Assembly: GCA_013287435.1 (NCBI GenBank)
Contig: JABDDU010000002.1
Location: forward strand, 34,349 to 98,348
Source: Verrucomicrobiota bacterium
GTDB lineage: Bacteria; Pseudomonadota; Gammaproteobacteria; Coxiellales; Coxiellaceae
Direction of reading: 5' to 3'
Length of the DNA stretch: 64,000 nt
The position numbers and the translations under genes were made by a program. The notes beneath the pieces are model-generated. The model was not told the origin of the DNA. It saw only the letters and a program-made list of their open reading frames with translations, and did no database searches. Shown here piece after piece: positions 1 through 8,656 of the stretch; position 1 is the first letter of the stretch, and each line of letters starts with the position of its first letter.

Positions 1-274
1 CTTCCTTGCCGTATTTTTTTTCAAGATCGCCTTTTTGAATCTTAGTGTCTTCGATCACATCATGCAGCAACGCTGCCATAATGGTGTGATGATCCATTCG
101 CATGTCCGCCAAAATGCAAGCGACCGAAATAGGATGTGTGATATAAGGTTCACCGGTTTGACGACGCTGACCACGATGCGCTTCAAGCGCGGTTAGATAA
201 GCTTGATGAATTTGCGAAATTTGAGGAGGTGAAAGATAGTGGAGTTTTCGTCGTAATCGTTTAAACAAACGCAT
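1..274 (-). CDS. spoT: (p)ppGpp synthetase/hydrolase SpoT, N-terminal part (cut by window edge)
   Basis: Reading the minus strand from the ATG at 274 gives an N-terminus with the typical SpoT pattern: YLSPPQISQIHQAYLTA, then GEPYITHPISVACILADMR and LLHDVIEDT. The last string carries the HD residues of the RelA/SpoT hydrolase domain. Only about 91 codons are inside the window; synthetase, TGS and ACT domains lie beyond base 1. SpoT makes and degrades the alarmone (p)ppGpp in the cytoplasm. The order gmk-rpoZ-spoT on the same strand is the classical gammaproteobacterial arrangement and favours SpoT over RelA. Family assignment is certain; spoT rather than a single Rel-type enzyme is inferred from context. 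Confidence 0.93.
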   Translation of the reverse strand, partial: MRLFKRLRRKLHYLSPPQISQIHQAYLTALEAHRGQRRQTGEPYITHPISVACILADMRMDHHTIMAALLHDVIEDTKIQKGDLEKKYGKE

Positions 275-335
275 TTTGCACTCCGTGCAGTGTGAGTGTC
301 CTGATTCTCACACTCACACTGACAACTCACGCTGT
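275..335. repeat. GTGAGT/ACTCAC hexamer microsatellite, spoT-rpoZ spacer
   Basis: The spacer between spoT and rpoZ contains several degenerate units of the hexamer TCACAC/GTGTGA. The same motif fills most intergenic spacers in this window, so it looks like a genome-wide expansion rather than a local control site. Confidence 0.7.
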
Positions 336-626
336 TTATTCAAAATCTTCCGGCGTTGCATCTTTGATAAAGGCCGTTGATGCCCTTTTTTCCAATGCTT
401 CTGCTGAAGGTTCAGCGGTACGATCAATACCTTTTAACAATTGAGGGATATCAAAACCACCAGCGATTTCGCGTAACGCAATCACCGTCGGTTTATCATT
501 GTCTTCTGGAACCAGCGGTTCAGAAACACCCATTTCAAGTTGATGCGCACGTTCTGCCGCTAGCAAAACCAATGCAAATCGATTTTCTACTTTTTCTAAA
601 CAATCTTCGACGGTAACTCGAGCCAT
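336..626 (-). CDS. rpoZ: RNA polymerase omega subunit
   Basis: The 96-residue product starts [20 protein letters not shown] and continues [13 protein letters not shown], the conserved omega-subunit core, and [10 protein letters not shown] matches the second conserved helix. Omega assists folding and assembly of the beta-prime subunit and is part of the ppGpp binding site in proteobacteria. The gene lies between gmk and spoT on the same strand, as in E. coli. The C-terminus is longer and more charged than the core, which is common. Both flanking spacers carry GTGAGT-type hexamer repeats rather than a visible terminator. Confidence 0.96.
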   Translation of the reverse strand: MARVTVEDCLEKVENRFALVLLAAERAHQLEMGVSEPLVPEDNDKPTVIALREIAGGFDIPQLLKGIDRTAEPSAEALEKRASTAFIKDATPEDFE

Positions 627-787
627 GGTGAAACCTCTATAGTGTGGATGTAAGCGTGAGTGTGAGTTATCAGTGTGAGTGTGAGTATATATATTATTCA
701 GGATCGCAGTTCTAATCTGAATTATTTAGTATTTTCTCACACTCACACTCACACTGATAACTCACACTCACACCAATAACTCACACT
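627..787. repeat. GTGAGT/ACTCAC hexamer repeats, rpoZ-gmk spacer
   Basis: Two blocks of GTGTGAGTGTGAG-like units (about 650-690) and TCACACTCACACTCAC (about 735-788) occupy most of this spacer, in opposite orientations, so the transcript could fold them together. No gene is seen. Confidence 0.75.
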
Positions 788-1414
788 TTAATGCTTTTTC
801 ATCAAATTTTCCAGCAGCACAGTCTGCTTTACACTTTGTATTTTCATTTTTAAACGCGCACTTAGTACAATATGCTGTAATTCATGGAGTGCGACATCAA
901 ACTGATCATTTACGACCAAATAATCAAATTCGCCGAAATGTTTTATTTCATCTTGTGCTGCTTGCATACGTTGCGCGATGATTTCTGCATTGTCTTGTCG
1001 CCGACTCTGTAAACGCGTTTTCAAAGCACTCATAGAGGGGGGCAAAATAAAAATAAGGATGGCTTGTGAAAAGAGCGCATGCACTTGGCGCGCACCCTGC
1101 CAATCAATTTCCAACACGACATCAATGCCTTGTGATAAATGATCCAAAACCCACTCACGCGAAGTACCGTAATGATTTCCATACACCGTCGCATGCTCTA
1201 AAAACGCTTGTTTTTCAGTCATTTTATTAAATGTGGATTCATCAACAAAAAAATAATCTTGACCATTCATTTCACCAGGACGTATTTTCCTTGTCGTGTG
1301 CGATACCGAAATCTGCAACTGCGGCATTGATTCCGATAAGGCTTTCACCAAACTCGTTTTGCCGGCACCGGAGGGTGCCGCGATGACAATCAAATTTCCG
1401 GATGAGTTATGCAT
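788..1414 (-). CDS. gmk: guanylate kinase
   Basis: Guanylate kinase phosphorylates GMP or dGMP to the diphosphate with ATP. The product carries the P-loop APSGAGKTSLV near residue 12, the GMP-binding segment SHTTRKIRPGE, then DYFFV and the VVLEIDWQGARQV stretch, all in the expected order. The frame is open for 20 more codons upstream, but I chose the ATG at 1414 because AAGGA lies a few bases before it and the protein then has the usual length (208 residues). It is divergent from rph and cotranscribable with rpoZ and spoT, linking guanine nucleotide supply to the alarmone gene. Confidence 0.96.
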   Translation of the reverse strand: MHNSSGNLIVIAAPSGAGKTSLVKALSESMPQLQISVSHTTRKIRPGEMNGQDYFFVDESTFNKMTEKQAFLEHATVYGNHYGTSREWVLDHLSQGIDVVLEIDWQGARQVHALFSQAILIFILPPSMSALKTRLQSRRQDNAEIIAQRMQAAQDEIKHFGEFDYLVVNDQFDVALHELQHIVLSARLKMKIQSVKQTVLLENLMKKH

Positions 1415-1494
1415 ATTTTCCTTGTAAGAAGTGATCATAGCAAATTTCACGCAATACGATATACTGTGCCGCATTATTTAGTGAGGATTTTTTA

Positions 1495-2208
1495 ATGAGA
1501 CCTAGCAAACGTTCGTCCGATGCCTTAAGACCTATTTCATTTACGCGAGATTACACAAAACATGCCGAAGGATCCGTGTTAACGCAATTTGGTGAAACGA
1601 TTGTATTATGTAATGCCAGCGTCGATAGCAATGTGCCGCGTTTTTTAAAAGACACCAAACAAGGTTGGCTGACTGCAGAATATGGCATGTTACCGCGCGC
1701 AACCAATACGCGTAATGATCGCGAATCTATGCGTGGAAAACAAGGTGGACGAACGGTTGAAATTCAACGCTTAATTGGCCGGTCATTAAGAGCTGCGATT
1801 GATTTATCAAAATTACCGGGTTTTACCATTACTATCGATTGCGATGTGATTCAAGCCGATGGCGGCACACGAACCGCTGCCATTAGCGGCGCTTGTGTTG
1901 CATTGGTTGACGCATTGCGTTTTATGCAAGAGCGGAAAATGATTTTAGGCGATCCACTCAAGCATTTTGTTGCCGCTGTTTCTGTCGGCGTTTTTAATGG
2001 CACGCCAATTTTAGATTTAGATTATGCGGAAGATTCAAAAGCAGAAACCGATATGAATGTGGTGATGACGGATGCTGGATCTTTTATCGAAATTCAAGGC
2101 ACAGCAGAAAATGGCGCGTTTCATGATCATGAGTTGCAGTCGTTAATATCTCTTGCGAAAAAAGGGATTTCGGAGATTATTGGGAAGCAGAGGGAAGTGC
2201 TGCGATAG
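1495..2208 (+). CDS. rph: ribonuclease PH
   Basis: The 237-residue product begins [20 protein letters not shown] and contains the RNase PH signature [22 protein letters not shown] [13 protein letters not shown], and [19 protein letters not shown], which hold the phosphate and RNA binding residues. The enzyme trims the 3' end of tRNA precursors phosphorolytically and forms a hexamer. GAGGA lies nine bases before the ATG. The gene is divergent from gmk with about 80 bp between start codons, so both promoters must lie there. Length is normal for the family. Confidence 0.97.
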   Translation: MRPSKRSSDALRPISFTRDYTKHAEGSVLTQFGETIVLCNASVDSNVPRFLKDTKQGWLTAEYGMLPRATNTRNDRESMRGKQGGRTVEIQRLIGRSLRAAIDLSKLPGFTITIDCDVIQADGGTRTAAISGACVALVDALRFMQERKMILGDPLKHFVAAVSVGVFNGTPILDLDYAEDSKAETDMNVVMTDAGSFIEIQGTAENGAFHDHELQSLISLAKKGISEIIGKQREVLR

Positions 2209-2269
2209 TGGATGTGTGAGTGTGAGTGTGAGAGTACTTCTGTTCTTTTCTCACACTCACACTGACTAC
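2209..2269. repeat. hexamer repeats between convergent rph and exonuclease III genes
   Basis: GTGTGAGTGTGAGTGTGAG and, after about 20 bases, the complementary TCACACTCACAC run make a potential hairpin between two convergent genes. It may work as a crude bidirectional terminator, but that is only inference. Confidence 0.7.
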
Positions 2270-3037
2270 TCACACTCTGTACTCCACCACTACCGGCGCA
2301 TGATCCGAAAATTTCTGCTCTTTGTAAACAGATACTTTCTTCACTTTATTTTTTAAACCCTCTGAAATAATTTGATAATCAATTCTCCATCCGACATTTT
2401 TCGCATACGCATTACCACGATGCGACCACCAGGTGTATTGATCTTTTTCATGATTTAACACACGAAAAGCATCAACAAATCCTTCTTTTGTTAATACATT
2501 ATCTAACCATGCACGTTCTTCAGGTAAACATCCTGATGTTTTTTGATTCGCTTTAAAATTTTTAATATCAATTTCTTTGTGCACAATATTCCAATCGCCG
2601 CAAATAATAAATTCGCGTTTGGATTTTTTAAATTCGCGCACTATTTTTAAAAATCGATCCATAAAATCATATTTTTCTTTTTGTCGATGATCGCCACTCG
2701 TACCCGACGGCAAATACAAAGAAATCACGCTCACATTGCCAAAATCGGCTTGTACAAAACGACCTTCATCATCCGCGCACGCCCATCCTAATGAATGAAT
2801 CACGCGATCAGGCTTTTGTTTGGCATACAAACCAACACCGCTATAGCCTTTTTTTACCGCATCGCTGAAATAGCAATGATATCCCGCCGGACGATACAGT
2901 TCGTCCGTTAATATTGTCATTTGCGCTTTGGTTTCTTGCAAACAAATAACATCCGCTTTTTGTTTTTCCAACCATTCAAAAAAACCTTTTTTTGCAGCGG
3001 CGCGAATGCCGTTGAGATTTGCAGTGATAATGAGCAT
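2270..3037 (-). CDS. xthA: exodeoxyribonuclease III (ExoA/XthA family AP endonuclease)
   Basis: The product belongs to the exonuclease III/EEP family: ITANLNGIRAAAKKGFFEWL, then VICLQETKAQ (metal-binding Glu), FIICGDWNIVH (catalytic Asp-Asn), TWWSHRG, and the C-terminal SDHAPVVVEY with the catalytic Asp-His. It incises abasic sites and removes 3' blocking groups in base-excision repair. A GTG three codons upstream is possible, but AAGGTG about eight bases before the ATG at 3037 supports the shorter start. It is convergent with rph. The sequence resembles the LNGIRAAA-type (ExoA) branch more than E. coli XthA proper, so the symbol is approximate. Confidence 0.95.
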   Translation of the reverse strand: MLIITANLNGIRAAAKKGFFEWLEKQKADVICLQETKAQMTILTDELYRPAGYHCYFSDAVKKGYSGVGLYAKQKPDRVIHSLGWACADDEGRFVQADFGNVSVISLYLPSGTSGDHRQKEKYDFMDRFLKIVREFKKSKREFIICGDWNIVHKEIDIKNFKANQKTSGCLPEERAWLDNVLTKEGFVDAFRVLNHEKDQYTWWSHRGNAYAKNVGWRIDYQIISEGLKNKVKKVSVYKEQKFSDHAPVVVEYRV

Positions 3038-3075
3038 AATAAGCACCTTGATTTTATAGGGAAGTTATATTTTGT

Positions 3076-3311
3076 ATGCCAACCATTTTAAGAATTTATG
3101 GATTTCGTTTTTTCTTTTTTAGCCTTGAGGAAACGAACCGCCACACATTCACGTTGAACAGGACAATAAAGTTGCTAAATTTTGGTTGAATCCAATCAAT
3201 TTGGCAAGCTCATATGGATTTAAGAGTCAAGAACTGACTAAAATTAGGGCTATTGTTATTGAAAACAGGGCAACTTTCTTAGAGGCATGGCATGGGCACT
3301 TTGGCAGTTAG
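3076..3311 (+). pseudogene. DUF4160 gene broken by a one-base frameshift
   Basis: From the ATG at 3076 the frame encodes MPTILRIYGFRFFFFSLEE, the start of a DUF4160 protein. The match then moves to the next frame near 3133, continuing EPPHIHVEQDNKVAKFW, LNPINLASSYGF and FLEAWHGHFGS, and stops at 3309-3311. The family pattern expects one more base in the codon between the glutamates and EPPHIH, so a single base is missing. In the actual frame translation ends early after about 40 residues. DUF4160 genes normally sit just upstream of a DUF2442 gene, exactly as here. The function of the pair is not established; a toxin-antitoxin-like role has been suggested. Confidence 0.85.
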
Positions 3312-3537
3312 GTTTGATGAACACGCAATTACCGTCAGTTTTACAAAAACCGCTCTTCATTTTGTACTGGCAGACGGGAGAGAAATTTCAGCTCCTTTGG
3401 AATGGTTTCCAAAATTACGAGATGCAAACGAAACCGACCGCAATGAGTGGCGATTAATTGGAAATGGCATCGGTGTGCATTGGCCAAAATTGGATGAAGA
3501 TATTGCGGTAAGCACTCTGATACGCGGACACGATTAA
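3292..3537 (+). CDS. DUF2442 domain protein
   Basis: The 81-residue product contains the DUF2442 core: FDEHAITVSF, ADGREISAPLEWFPKL and WRLIGNGIGVHWPKLDEDI, with the family hallmark IHWP replaced by VHWP. It may bind DNA or a partner protein; no activity is known for certain. The start overlaps the end of the frameshifted DUF4160 gene by 20 bases, so translational coupling would be expected in an intact pair and may now be lost. The gene itself is intact, four bases ahead of the heptosyltransferase gene. Confidence 0.85.
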   Translation: MGTLAVRFDEHAITVSFTKTALHFVLADGREISAPLEWFPKLRDANETDRNEWRLIGNGIGVHWPKLDEDIAVSTLIRGHD

Positions 3538-3541
3538 CACA

Positions 3542-4582
3542 ATGCCAACTCGTATTTTACTTGTCAAACAATCTTCTATGGGCGATATCATTCACACCCT
3601 GCCTGCTTTAACCGATGCGATGAAAGCAATTCCTAATTTAGAAATCGATTGGGTCGTTGAACCCGCTTTTTCTGACATTCCCGCTTGGCATCCAGCTGTT
3701 AAAAAAATTATTCCGGTAGCGTACAGAAAATGGCGAAAAAATATTTTTAGAAAATCCACGTATGTTGAGATACAAAAGTTTTATAAGATTCTGCGTGAGA
3801 AAAAGTATGATGTCATAATCGACGCGCAAGGATTAATGAAAAGCATGGTAGTCGCCAAAATAGCAAACGGTGAATCGCATGGATATGATAAACATTCTAC
3901 GAAAGAATTTATCAGCAGTTTTTTTTATGATAAAAAATATTTTGTGGAACAACAAAAACATGCGGTGACACGCGCACGAGAATTATTTTCTCTTGCATTA
4001 CAATATACACTACCCAATACAGCGCCTGATTTTCAGATGGATCACACAAAATTGCCCACACTCACTTTTCAACTCCCTGAAAAATACTTTGTTTTTTTGC
4101 ATGGAACCACTTGGGAATCAAAACATTATCCAGAAAGTTATTGGAAAATATTACTGGAAAAAACGGATAAAAGTGGGATCACAGTATTTTTACCGTGGGG
4201 AAATCAAATTGAAAAAGACCGTGCAGAACGATTAACAAAAAATTCTCAGTACGCGACAATATTGCCGACATTATCCATTGCAGAAATGGCAACGGTATTA
4301 AAAAATGCAACTGCCGTGGTAGCGGTTGACACAGGACTCGGTCATTTAAGTGCGGCATTAACCACGCCAACGATTGGGTTATACGGACCGACAGATCCCA
4401 AGCGTGTTGGCATTATTGGCAATCATCAATTTCATTTAAGCGCACAATTTCCCTGTGCGCCGTGTTATAGCAGAACGTGTTGGTATGCGAAAAAACATAA
4501 AACGGATGTTGTGCCTGCTTGTTTTGCGACGATTAATCCTGATAAGGTGTGGGAAATTTTAGTGGAAATGGAAATGAACTAA
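3542..4582 (+). CDS. waaC: lipopolysaccharide heptosyltransferase I
   Basis: This glycosyltransferase family 9 protein (346 residues) transfers the first L-glycero-D-manno-heptose to Kdo in the LPS inner core. It begins MPTRILLVKQSSMGDIIHTL, where the MGDI(I/V)H motif is diagnostic, followed by IDWVVEP, DVIIDAQGLMKS, and near the C-terminus AVDTGLGHLSAAL and TIGLYGPTDPKRVG for nucleotide-sugar binding. The conserved DAQGL and GLGHL favour WaaC over WaaF. The cysteine-rich segment CAPCYSRTC near the end is typical of the family. It lies three bases after the DUF2442 gene. Confidence 0.9.
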   Translation: MPTRILLVKQSSMGDIIHTLPALTDAMKAIPNLEIDWVVEPAFSDIPAWHPAVKKIIPVAYRKWRKNIFRKSTYVEIQKFYKILREKKYDVIIDAQGLMKSMVVAKIANGESHGYDKHSTKEFISSFFYDKKYFVEQQKHAVTRARELFSLALQYTLPNTAPDFQMDHTKLPTLTFQLPEKYFVFLHGTTWESKHYPESYWKILLEKTDKSGITVFLPWGNQIEKDRAERLTKNSQYATILPTLSIAEMATVLKNATAVVAVDTGLGHLSAALTTPTIGLYGPTDPKRVGIIGNHQFHLSAQFPCAPCYSRTCWYAKKHKTDVVPACFATINPDKVWEILVEMEMN

Positions 4583-4757
4583 ACGCTAAATGTGAAGTAG
4601 TGAGCGTATGTTGTGGTTATGGGTGGTTTGAGGGGAGTGTATGTGGCAGGGATGCCACGTACAAGCCTACAGGGATGTATTCACGGCGTCTCCCCGAAAA
4701 CTACCCATAACTACAACATAAAGCGAACGGATGCAGATGCATTGGCGTTAAATACAT
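4581..4757. repeat. family 1 palindromic repeat (diverged copy A)
   Basis: This ~177-bp element shares the core GAGGGGAGTGTATGTGGCA, GCCTACAGGGATGTATTCAC and GGCGTCTCCCCGAAAA with the copies at 5931, 8211 and 35140. The outer ends (AACGCTAAAT and ATTGGCGTTAA) are complementary to each other apart from one gap, but differ from the ends of the other copies. It fills the space between waaC and pyrE. Confidence 0.85.
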
Positions 4758-4766
4758 AGGGCTATC

Positions 4767-5423
4767 ATGCAAGACTTACAAAAACAATTTATCGAATTTT
4801 TACTCGACAACAATGCGCTGAAATTTGGCGAATTTAAATTAAAATCGGGCAGAATCAGTCCGTATTTTTTTAATCTCGGCGTTTTTAATTCTGGCAAAGC
4901 GCTTGCAACATTAGGTGAATTTTATGCGGGAACACTGCAAAATTCTCGTATGCATTGCGATGTATTATTTGGACCTGCCTACAAAGGTATTCCATTAGCA
5001 ACCGCAACGAGCATTATTTTATTCGAAAAATTTAATAAAAATATTCCGTATTGTTTTAATCGCAAAGAAATAAAAGACTATGGTGATGGCGGCAATTTTG
5101 TCGGTGCCAAATTAGAAGGCAATGTGGTGATGCTGGATGATGTGATCACGGCTGGCACCACCGTGCGCGAAACAATTGCGCTATTAAAAAATACCGATGC
5201 AATTTTATCTGGCATTATTATTGCGTTTGATCGACAAGAGCGTGGCGAAGGCAATTTATCGGCTGTGCAAGAAGCCGTTAAAACCCATAATATTCCAGTG
5301 CAAAGTATTATTACGTTGTCGGATGTGATTCAATTTTTAAGTCATGACGTCAATAATAAATCGCGATTACAAGCGATTGAAGCGTATCGGCAAAAATATG
5401 GGGTAGTTTCTTCAGTGGATTAA
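4767..5423 (+). CDS. pyrE: orotate phosphoribosyltransferase
   Basis: PyrE joins orotate and PRPP to give orotidine monophosphate in pyrimidine synthesis. The 218-residue protein shows KFGEFKLKSGRISPYFFNLG, FGPAYKGIPLAT, the catalytic-loop region CFNRKEIKDYGDGGN, and the PRPP motif VVMLDDVITAGTTVRE. Length and order match the E. coli-type homodimer. It stands alone; the family 1 repeat lies directly upstream, so its promoter is either in or after that repeat. Confidence 0.96.
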   Translation: MQDLQKQFIEFLLDNNALKFGEFKLKSGRISPYFFNLGVFNSGKALATLGEFYAGTLQNSRMHCDVLFGPAYKGIPLATATSIILFEKFNKNIPYCFNRKEIKDYGDGGNFVGAKLEGNVVMLDDVITAGTTVRETIALLKNTDAILSGIIIAFDRQERGEGNLSAVQEAVKTHNIPVQSIITLSDVIQFLSHDVNNKSRLQAIEAYRQKYGVVSSVD

Positions 5424-5521
5424 GCGCTGAAAAATCAAAGAATTTACTGGTATGTACTATACTCCAATTAAGGGCAGATAATAAAAATCTATCCGTATGT
5501 GTAGATAAATTGGAGACCGGT

Positions 5522-5899
5522 ATGAAAAGATATTTAATCACTGCTACTTTTCTTTTATTTTCCACTTTGGTAATGACGAATGCTTATGCAGTTTTTTGCG
5601 TGGTCAATCCATGCCAAGCAGTGGTGTCGGTAGTATTTCAAGCTTTAGGCTGCGCCGGGATTTCGCATGGCCTAGATTTAGTCTGTGATGTTAAACGAGA
5701 CATATCTTCTGGACAGAGTGTATGTTACGCATATCACTGGGGAGATTCTGATCGAAATGCTTCCTTGGTTCTTACCTTGTCTCCCGGTAATTATCAAAAG
5801 TTAGGTCGTTCTCTCAATGCAAGTGATGGATCACAAGATGTTTTTAATCCACAGAATTGTCCATCCACCACCCCACCGCAGACTAACAACAACTGGTAG
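5522..5899 (+). CDS. small secreted cysteine-containing protein, unknown
   Basis: I do not recognise this 125-residue protein. It starts MKRYLITATFLLFSTLVMTN and has a clear signal peptide ending near ANAYA/V. The mature part has eight or so cysteines (FCVVNPC, LGCAG, LVCDV, SVCYA, NCPS), which suggests disulfide bonding in the periplasm or outside the cell, and ends in a Pro/Asn-rich tail. The start is fixed by GGAG nine bases before the ATG at 5522. No neighbour suggests a function. A similar small secreted orphan occurs at 28003. Confidence 0.7.
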   Translation: MKRYLITATFLLFSTLVMTNAYAVFCVVNPCQAVVSVVFQALGCAGISHGLDLVCDVKRDISSGQSVCYAYHWGDSDRNASLVLTLSPGNYQKLGRSLNASDGSQDVFNPQNCPSTTPPQTNNNW

Positions 5900-5930
5900 A
5901 TACATAAAAGCCTGCGTATAAATAACCTTT

Positions 5931-6120
5931 AATGAATTAAGAGCTAAACTATCGGTAGCGAGTGAATGTTGGGGTTACGGATGGTTTGAGGGGAGTGTGT
6001 GTGGCATGGATGCCACACCAAGCAAGCCTACAGGGATGTATTCACGGCGTCTCCCCGAAAACCATCCTAACCACAACATTCCGAGCGGATGCAAAAAATT
6101 CAGCTCTTAATTCGCATTTT
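5931..6120. repeat. family 1 palindromic repeat (copy B)
   Basis: This 190-bp element has ends GAATTAAGAGCTAAACT and AGCTCTTAATTCGCATTT that are inverted repeats. Inside it carries GTTGGGGTTACGGATGGTTT paired with AAAACCATCCTAACCACAAC, and GTGTGTGGCATGGATGCCAC. It could form a long imperfect hairpin. Nearly identical to the copy at 8211. Confidence 0.92.
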
Positions 6121-6131
6121 ACAACTGAGGC

Positions 6132-7529
6132 TCAAAACGGCAACTTCAACTCGCGATTTATTTTAAACAATTGCTCTCGAAATATTTTTTTGATTTGCGC
6201 GAGGTTTTTTTCCGTATCCGCTTCAAACCGTAAAATCAAATACGGTGATGTGTTGGAAGGGCGAATTAAACCCCAACCAAAATTCCACTCGACTCGCAAT
6301 CCATCTATCGTGATTTTTTCGGCATCACCAAAATCACCGTCACGTAATAATTGCCCCATAAAATCCGCTTTTTTGTTTTCATCCATCGGCAATTTTAATT
6401 CGGATGTATTAACGGTTTGTGGTAACGCTGCAAAAATATCAGATGCGGATTCTGACTCATTCGATAAAATACACACCAATCGCGCGCCCACATAAATCCC
6501 ATCATCAAATCCATACCAACCGTCTTTGAAAAAAATATGGCCGCTCATCTCACCGGCCAATGGCGCATGCTCTTCAATCATTCGTGCTTTTAAAATCGAA
6601 TGTCCTGTGCGTGACATAATCGGTTTTCCACCGTATTTTTTAATGATTTCTGGCAACACGCGCGAACATTTCACATCAAACACAATTTTTTCGCCGGGAT
6701 TTCGCGATAAAACATCTTTCGCAAAAATCATCAATTGTCGATCAGGCCAAATCACTTCACCCTTATTCGTAATCATTCCCAAACGATCCGCATCACCATC
6801 AAATGCCAAACCAATGTCCGCATTATTTTCAACAACAGCAGCGATAATATCTTTTAAATTTTCTGGAACAGTGGGATCAGGATGATGATTCGGAAAACGT
6901 CCATCATATTCGCAAAATAATTCAATCACTTCACAGCCTAATCGACGAAATACAATCGGTGCAATTTCACTCGCCGCACCATTGCCGCCATCAATGACTA
7001 TTTTCATCGGTTTTTTCAGTGTTAAATGCGCGCAAATGGCATCGATGTATGCAGGAATAATAGTGTCTGATCGCTGCGAACCTTTTCCAGAAACAAAATC
7101 TCGCCGTTGAATGCGTGCGCTCAAATCCTGAATCGCTTTTTCGGATAAGGTTTTTCCATTTAATACAATTTTAAATCCATTATGGTTAGCGGGATTGTGA
7201 CTGGCAGTCACCATCACGCCGGTTTTTGTCGGCAAATAATGTGTTGCGAAATACATCAGTGGTGTTGGACCCACACCGATATCGATGACATTACAACCAG
7301 TTTCCATAATGCCTATTTTTAAGGCTTTTTTTAATGATTCGCCCGTTAACCGCGCGTCACAAGCAACAGCGATTTCAGATTGATTGACTTGTAATGCTTC
7401 AGTACCAATCGCTAATCCGATCGCATAAGCGACATTTTCATTTAAACTTTTTTCAGAAACTTCACCGCGGATGTCGTAGGTGCGGAAGATGGCGGTGGGA
7501 AGTTCTTTGGGGATTGTGTAAGTCGTCAT
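6132..7529 (-). CDS. algC: phosphomannomutase/phosphoglucomutase (AlgC/ManB type)
   Basis: The protein interconverts hexose 1- and 6-phosphates for LPS and exopolysaccharide precursors. It contains the substrate entry AIFRTYDIRGEVSE, the phosphoserine loop VMVTASHNPANHNGFK, the metal loop IGLAFDGDADRLGMI, the sugar-specificity loop LAGEMSGHIFF, and the phosphate-binding end GLIRPSNTSPYLILRFE. These five segments are the full alpha-D-phosphohexomutase set. EMSGH plus the length of about 465 residues match the dual-specificity AlgC type. I chose ATG at 7529 with GGAAAT upstream; another ATG at 7544 lacks a ribosome-binding site. Confidence 0.94.
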   Translation of the reverse strand: MTTYTIPKELPTAIFRTYDIRGEVSEKSLNENVAYAIGLAIGTEALQVNQSEIAVACDARLTGESLKKALKIGIMETGCNVIDIGVGPTPLMYFATHYLPTKTGVMVTASHNPANHNGFKIVLNGKTLSEKAIQDLSARIQRRDFVSGKGSQRSDTIIPAYIDAICAHLTLKKPMKIVIDGGNGAASEIAPIVFRRLGCEVIELFCEYDGRFPNHHPDPTVPENLKDIIAAVVENNADIGLAFDGDADRLGMITNKGEVIWPDRQLMIFAKDVLSRNPGEKIVFDVKCSRVLPEIIKKYGGKPIMSRTGHSILKARMIEEHAPLAGEMSGHIFFKDGWYGFDDGIYVGARLVCILSNESESASDIFAALPQTVNTSELKLPMDENKKADFMGQLLRDGDFGDAEKITIDGLRVEWNFGWGLIRPSNTSPYLILRFEADTEKNLAQIKKIFREQLFKINRELKLPF

Positions 7530-7589
7530 GGCTAGTATTTCCATTGATTTATTTTGGGTGCGAGAAAATATAAATTTTAAATTTTACCT

Positions 7590-7629
7590 CTGACGTTCAC
7601 ACTGATAACTGATCACTGATACCTCACAC
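7590..7629. repeat. TCACTGAT/ATAACTGAT repeat block
   Basis: Units of the type CTGATAACTGATCACTGATA mixed with TCACACT lie between algC and dut. This second microsatellite type recurs at 25540, 35335, 36610, 44208, 45236 and elsewhere. Confidence 0.65.
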
Positions 7630-8082
7630 TGTCCCCGAACTCCCAAACCCACCCTCACCTCGCTGACTCGCACAAAACTCTTCAACAACCTGAAAACGCG
7701 CTTTTAAAACAGGCACAATAACCAATTGCGCAATACGTTCACCCGGTTGAATAGTATAAGCTTGTGACCCACGATTCCAGCAGGAAACCATCAATGGTCC
7801 TTGATAATCAGAATCAATCAGACCGATCAAATTGCCGAGCACAATACCATGTTTATGACCCAAACCCGACCGCGGCAAAATCGTTGCAGCCAACGCAGGG
7901 TTATCAATATGAATAGCCAATCCTGTATTAATCAATACAGTTTCGCCAGGATGGATAGTTTTAGGTTCGTCCAAACAGGCACGCAAATCTAATCCGGCAG
8001 AACCGGGCGTTGCGTATTCTGGTAATGGTACGGTATTTCCCAAACGTTCATCTAGAATTTTTAATTGGATGTCGTGGATCAT
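7624..8082 (-). CDS. dut: dUTP diphosphatase
   Basis: Dut hydrolyses dUTP to dUMP, keeping uracil out of DNA and feeding dTMP synthesis. The trimeric-dUTPase motifs appear in order: [59 protein letters not shown], and the P-loop-like C-terminal [10 protein letters not shown]. The ATG at 8082 is preceded by AAGGAG at nine bases; a TTG two codons upstream is too close to it. The gene follows algC's reading direction with about 95 bp of repeat-rich spacer between them. Confidence 0.97.
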   Translation of the reverse strand: MIHDIQLKILDERLGNTVPLPEYATPGSAGLDLRACLDEPKTIHPGETVLINTGLAIHIDNPALAATILPRSGLGHKHGIVLGNLIGLIDSDYQGPLMVSCWNRGSQAYTIQPGERIAQLVIVPVLKARFQVVEEFCASQRGEGGFGSSGTV

Positions 8083-8171
8083 ATGCAATCACTCCTTTTG
8101 AATTTTGCCGATTAGAGTAGCGGGTTTGGGCGGTGATGCCAAGTGCGTCAGAAACACTCACACTATTCCGC

Positions 8172-8200
8172 TTGAATCACCAAACTCTTTCTGTTATAAA
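8172..8200 (+). promoter_or_regulatory. candidate sigma-70 promoter for rpmB-rpmG
   Basis: TTGAAT at 8172-8177 and TATAAA at 8195-8200 are separated by 17 bases. The only genes downstream on this strand are rpmB and rpmG, so transcripts would begin just before the family 1 repeat and carry it as a leader. Confidence 0.5.
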
Positions 8201-8210
8201 TTGCCACTTC

Positions 8211-8400
8211 AATGCGAATTAAGAGCCGAACTATCAGTAGCGAGTGAATGTTGGGGTTACGGATGGTTTGAGGGGAGTGTGTGTGGCATGGACGCCACAC
8301 CAAGCAAGCCTACACGGATGTATTCACGGCGTCTCTCCGAAAACCATCCTAACCACAACATTCCGAGCGGATACAAAAAATTCAGCTCTTAATTCGCATT
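8211..8400. repeat. family 1 palindromic repeat (copy C) in the rpmB leader
   Basis: This 190-bp element is nearly identical to the copy at 5931, with inverted ends AATGCGAATTAAGAGC and GCTCTTAATTCGCATT. It ends only 20 bases before the rpmB start codon, between the likely promoter and the gene. Confidence 0.92.
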
Positions 8401-8420
8401 TCAAATGAGGAGCAATGAAC

Positions 8421-8642
8421 ATGTCTAAGGTTTGCCAAGTTACCCAAAGAAGTCCGCAAGTCGGCCACAAAGTGTCACACGCGAATAATAAATCAAAACG
8501 CCGTTTTTTGCCTAATTTACACAAGCGTCGTATTTGGGTTTCAAGTGAAAATCGTTTCGTTACGTTGAATGTCTCAGCAAAAGGTCTGCGTACCATTGAT
8601 AAAATTGGTATTGAAGCGGTACTTGAGAAGTTGAAAAAATAA
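8421..8642 (+). CDS. rpmB: 50S ribosomal protein L28
   Basis: The 73-residue protein [20 protein letters not shown] continues [20 protein letters not shown] and [19 protein letters not shown], a clear L28. The ATG at 8421 is eight bases after AGGAG; another ATG at 8415 is too close to it. It forms an operon with rpmG 14 bases downstream, the universal gammaproteobacterial pair. L28 binds near the E-site side of the large subunit. Confidence 0.97.
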   Translation: MSKVCQVTQRSPQVGHKVSHANNKSKRRFLPNLHKRRIWVSSENRFVTLNVSAKGLRTIDKIGIEAVLEKLKK

Positions 8643-8656
8643 TTTAGAGGTGGGGT

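Noticed and set aside
5962..6495. Plus-strand 177-codon frame overlapping algC
   Set aside because: Its first part is the family 1 repeat and the rest is antisense to algC.
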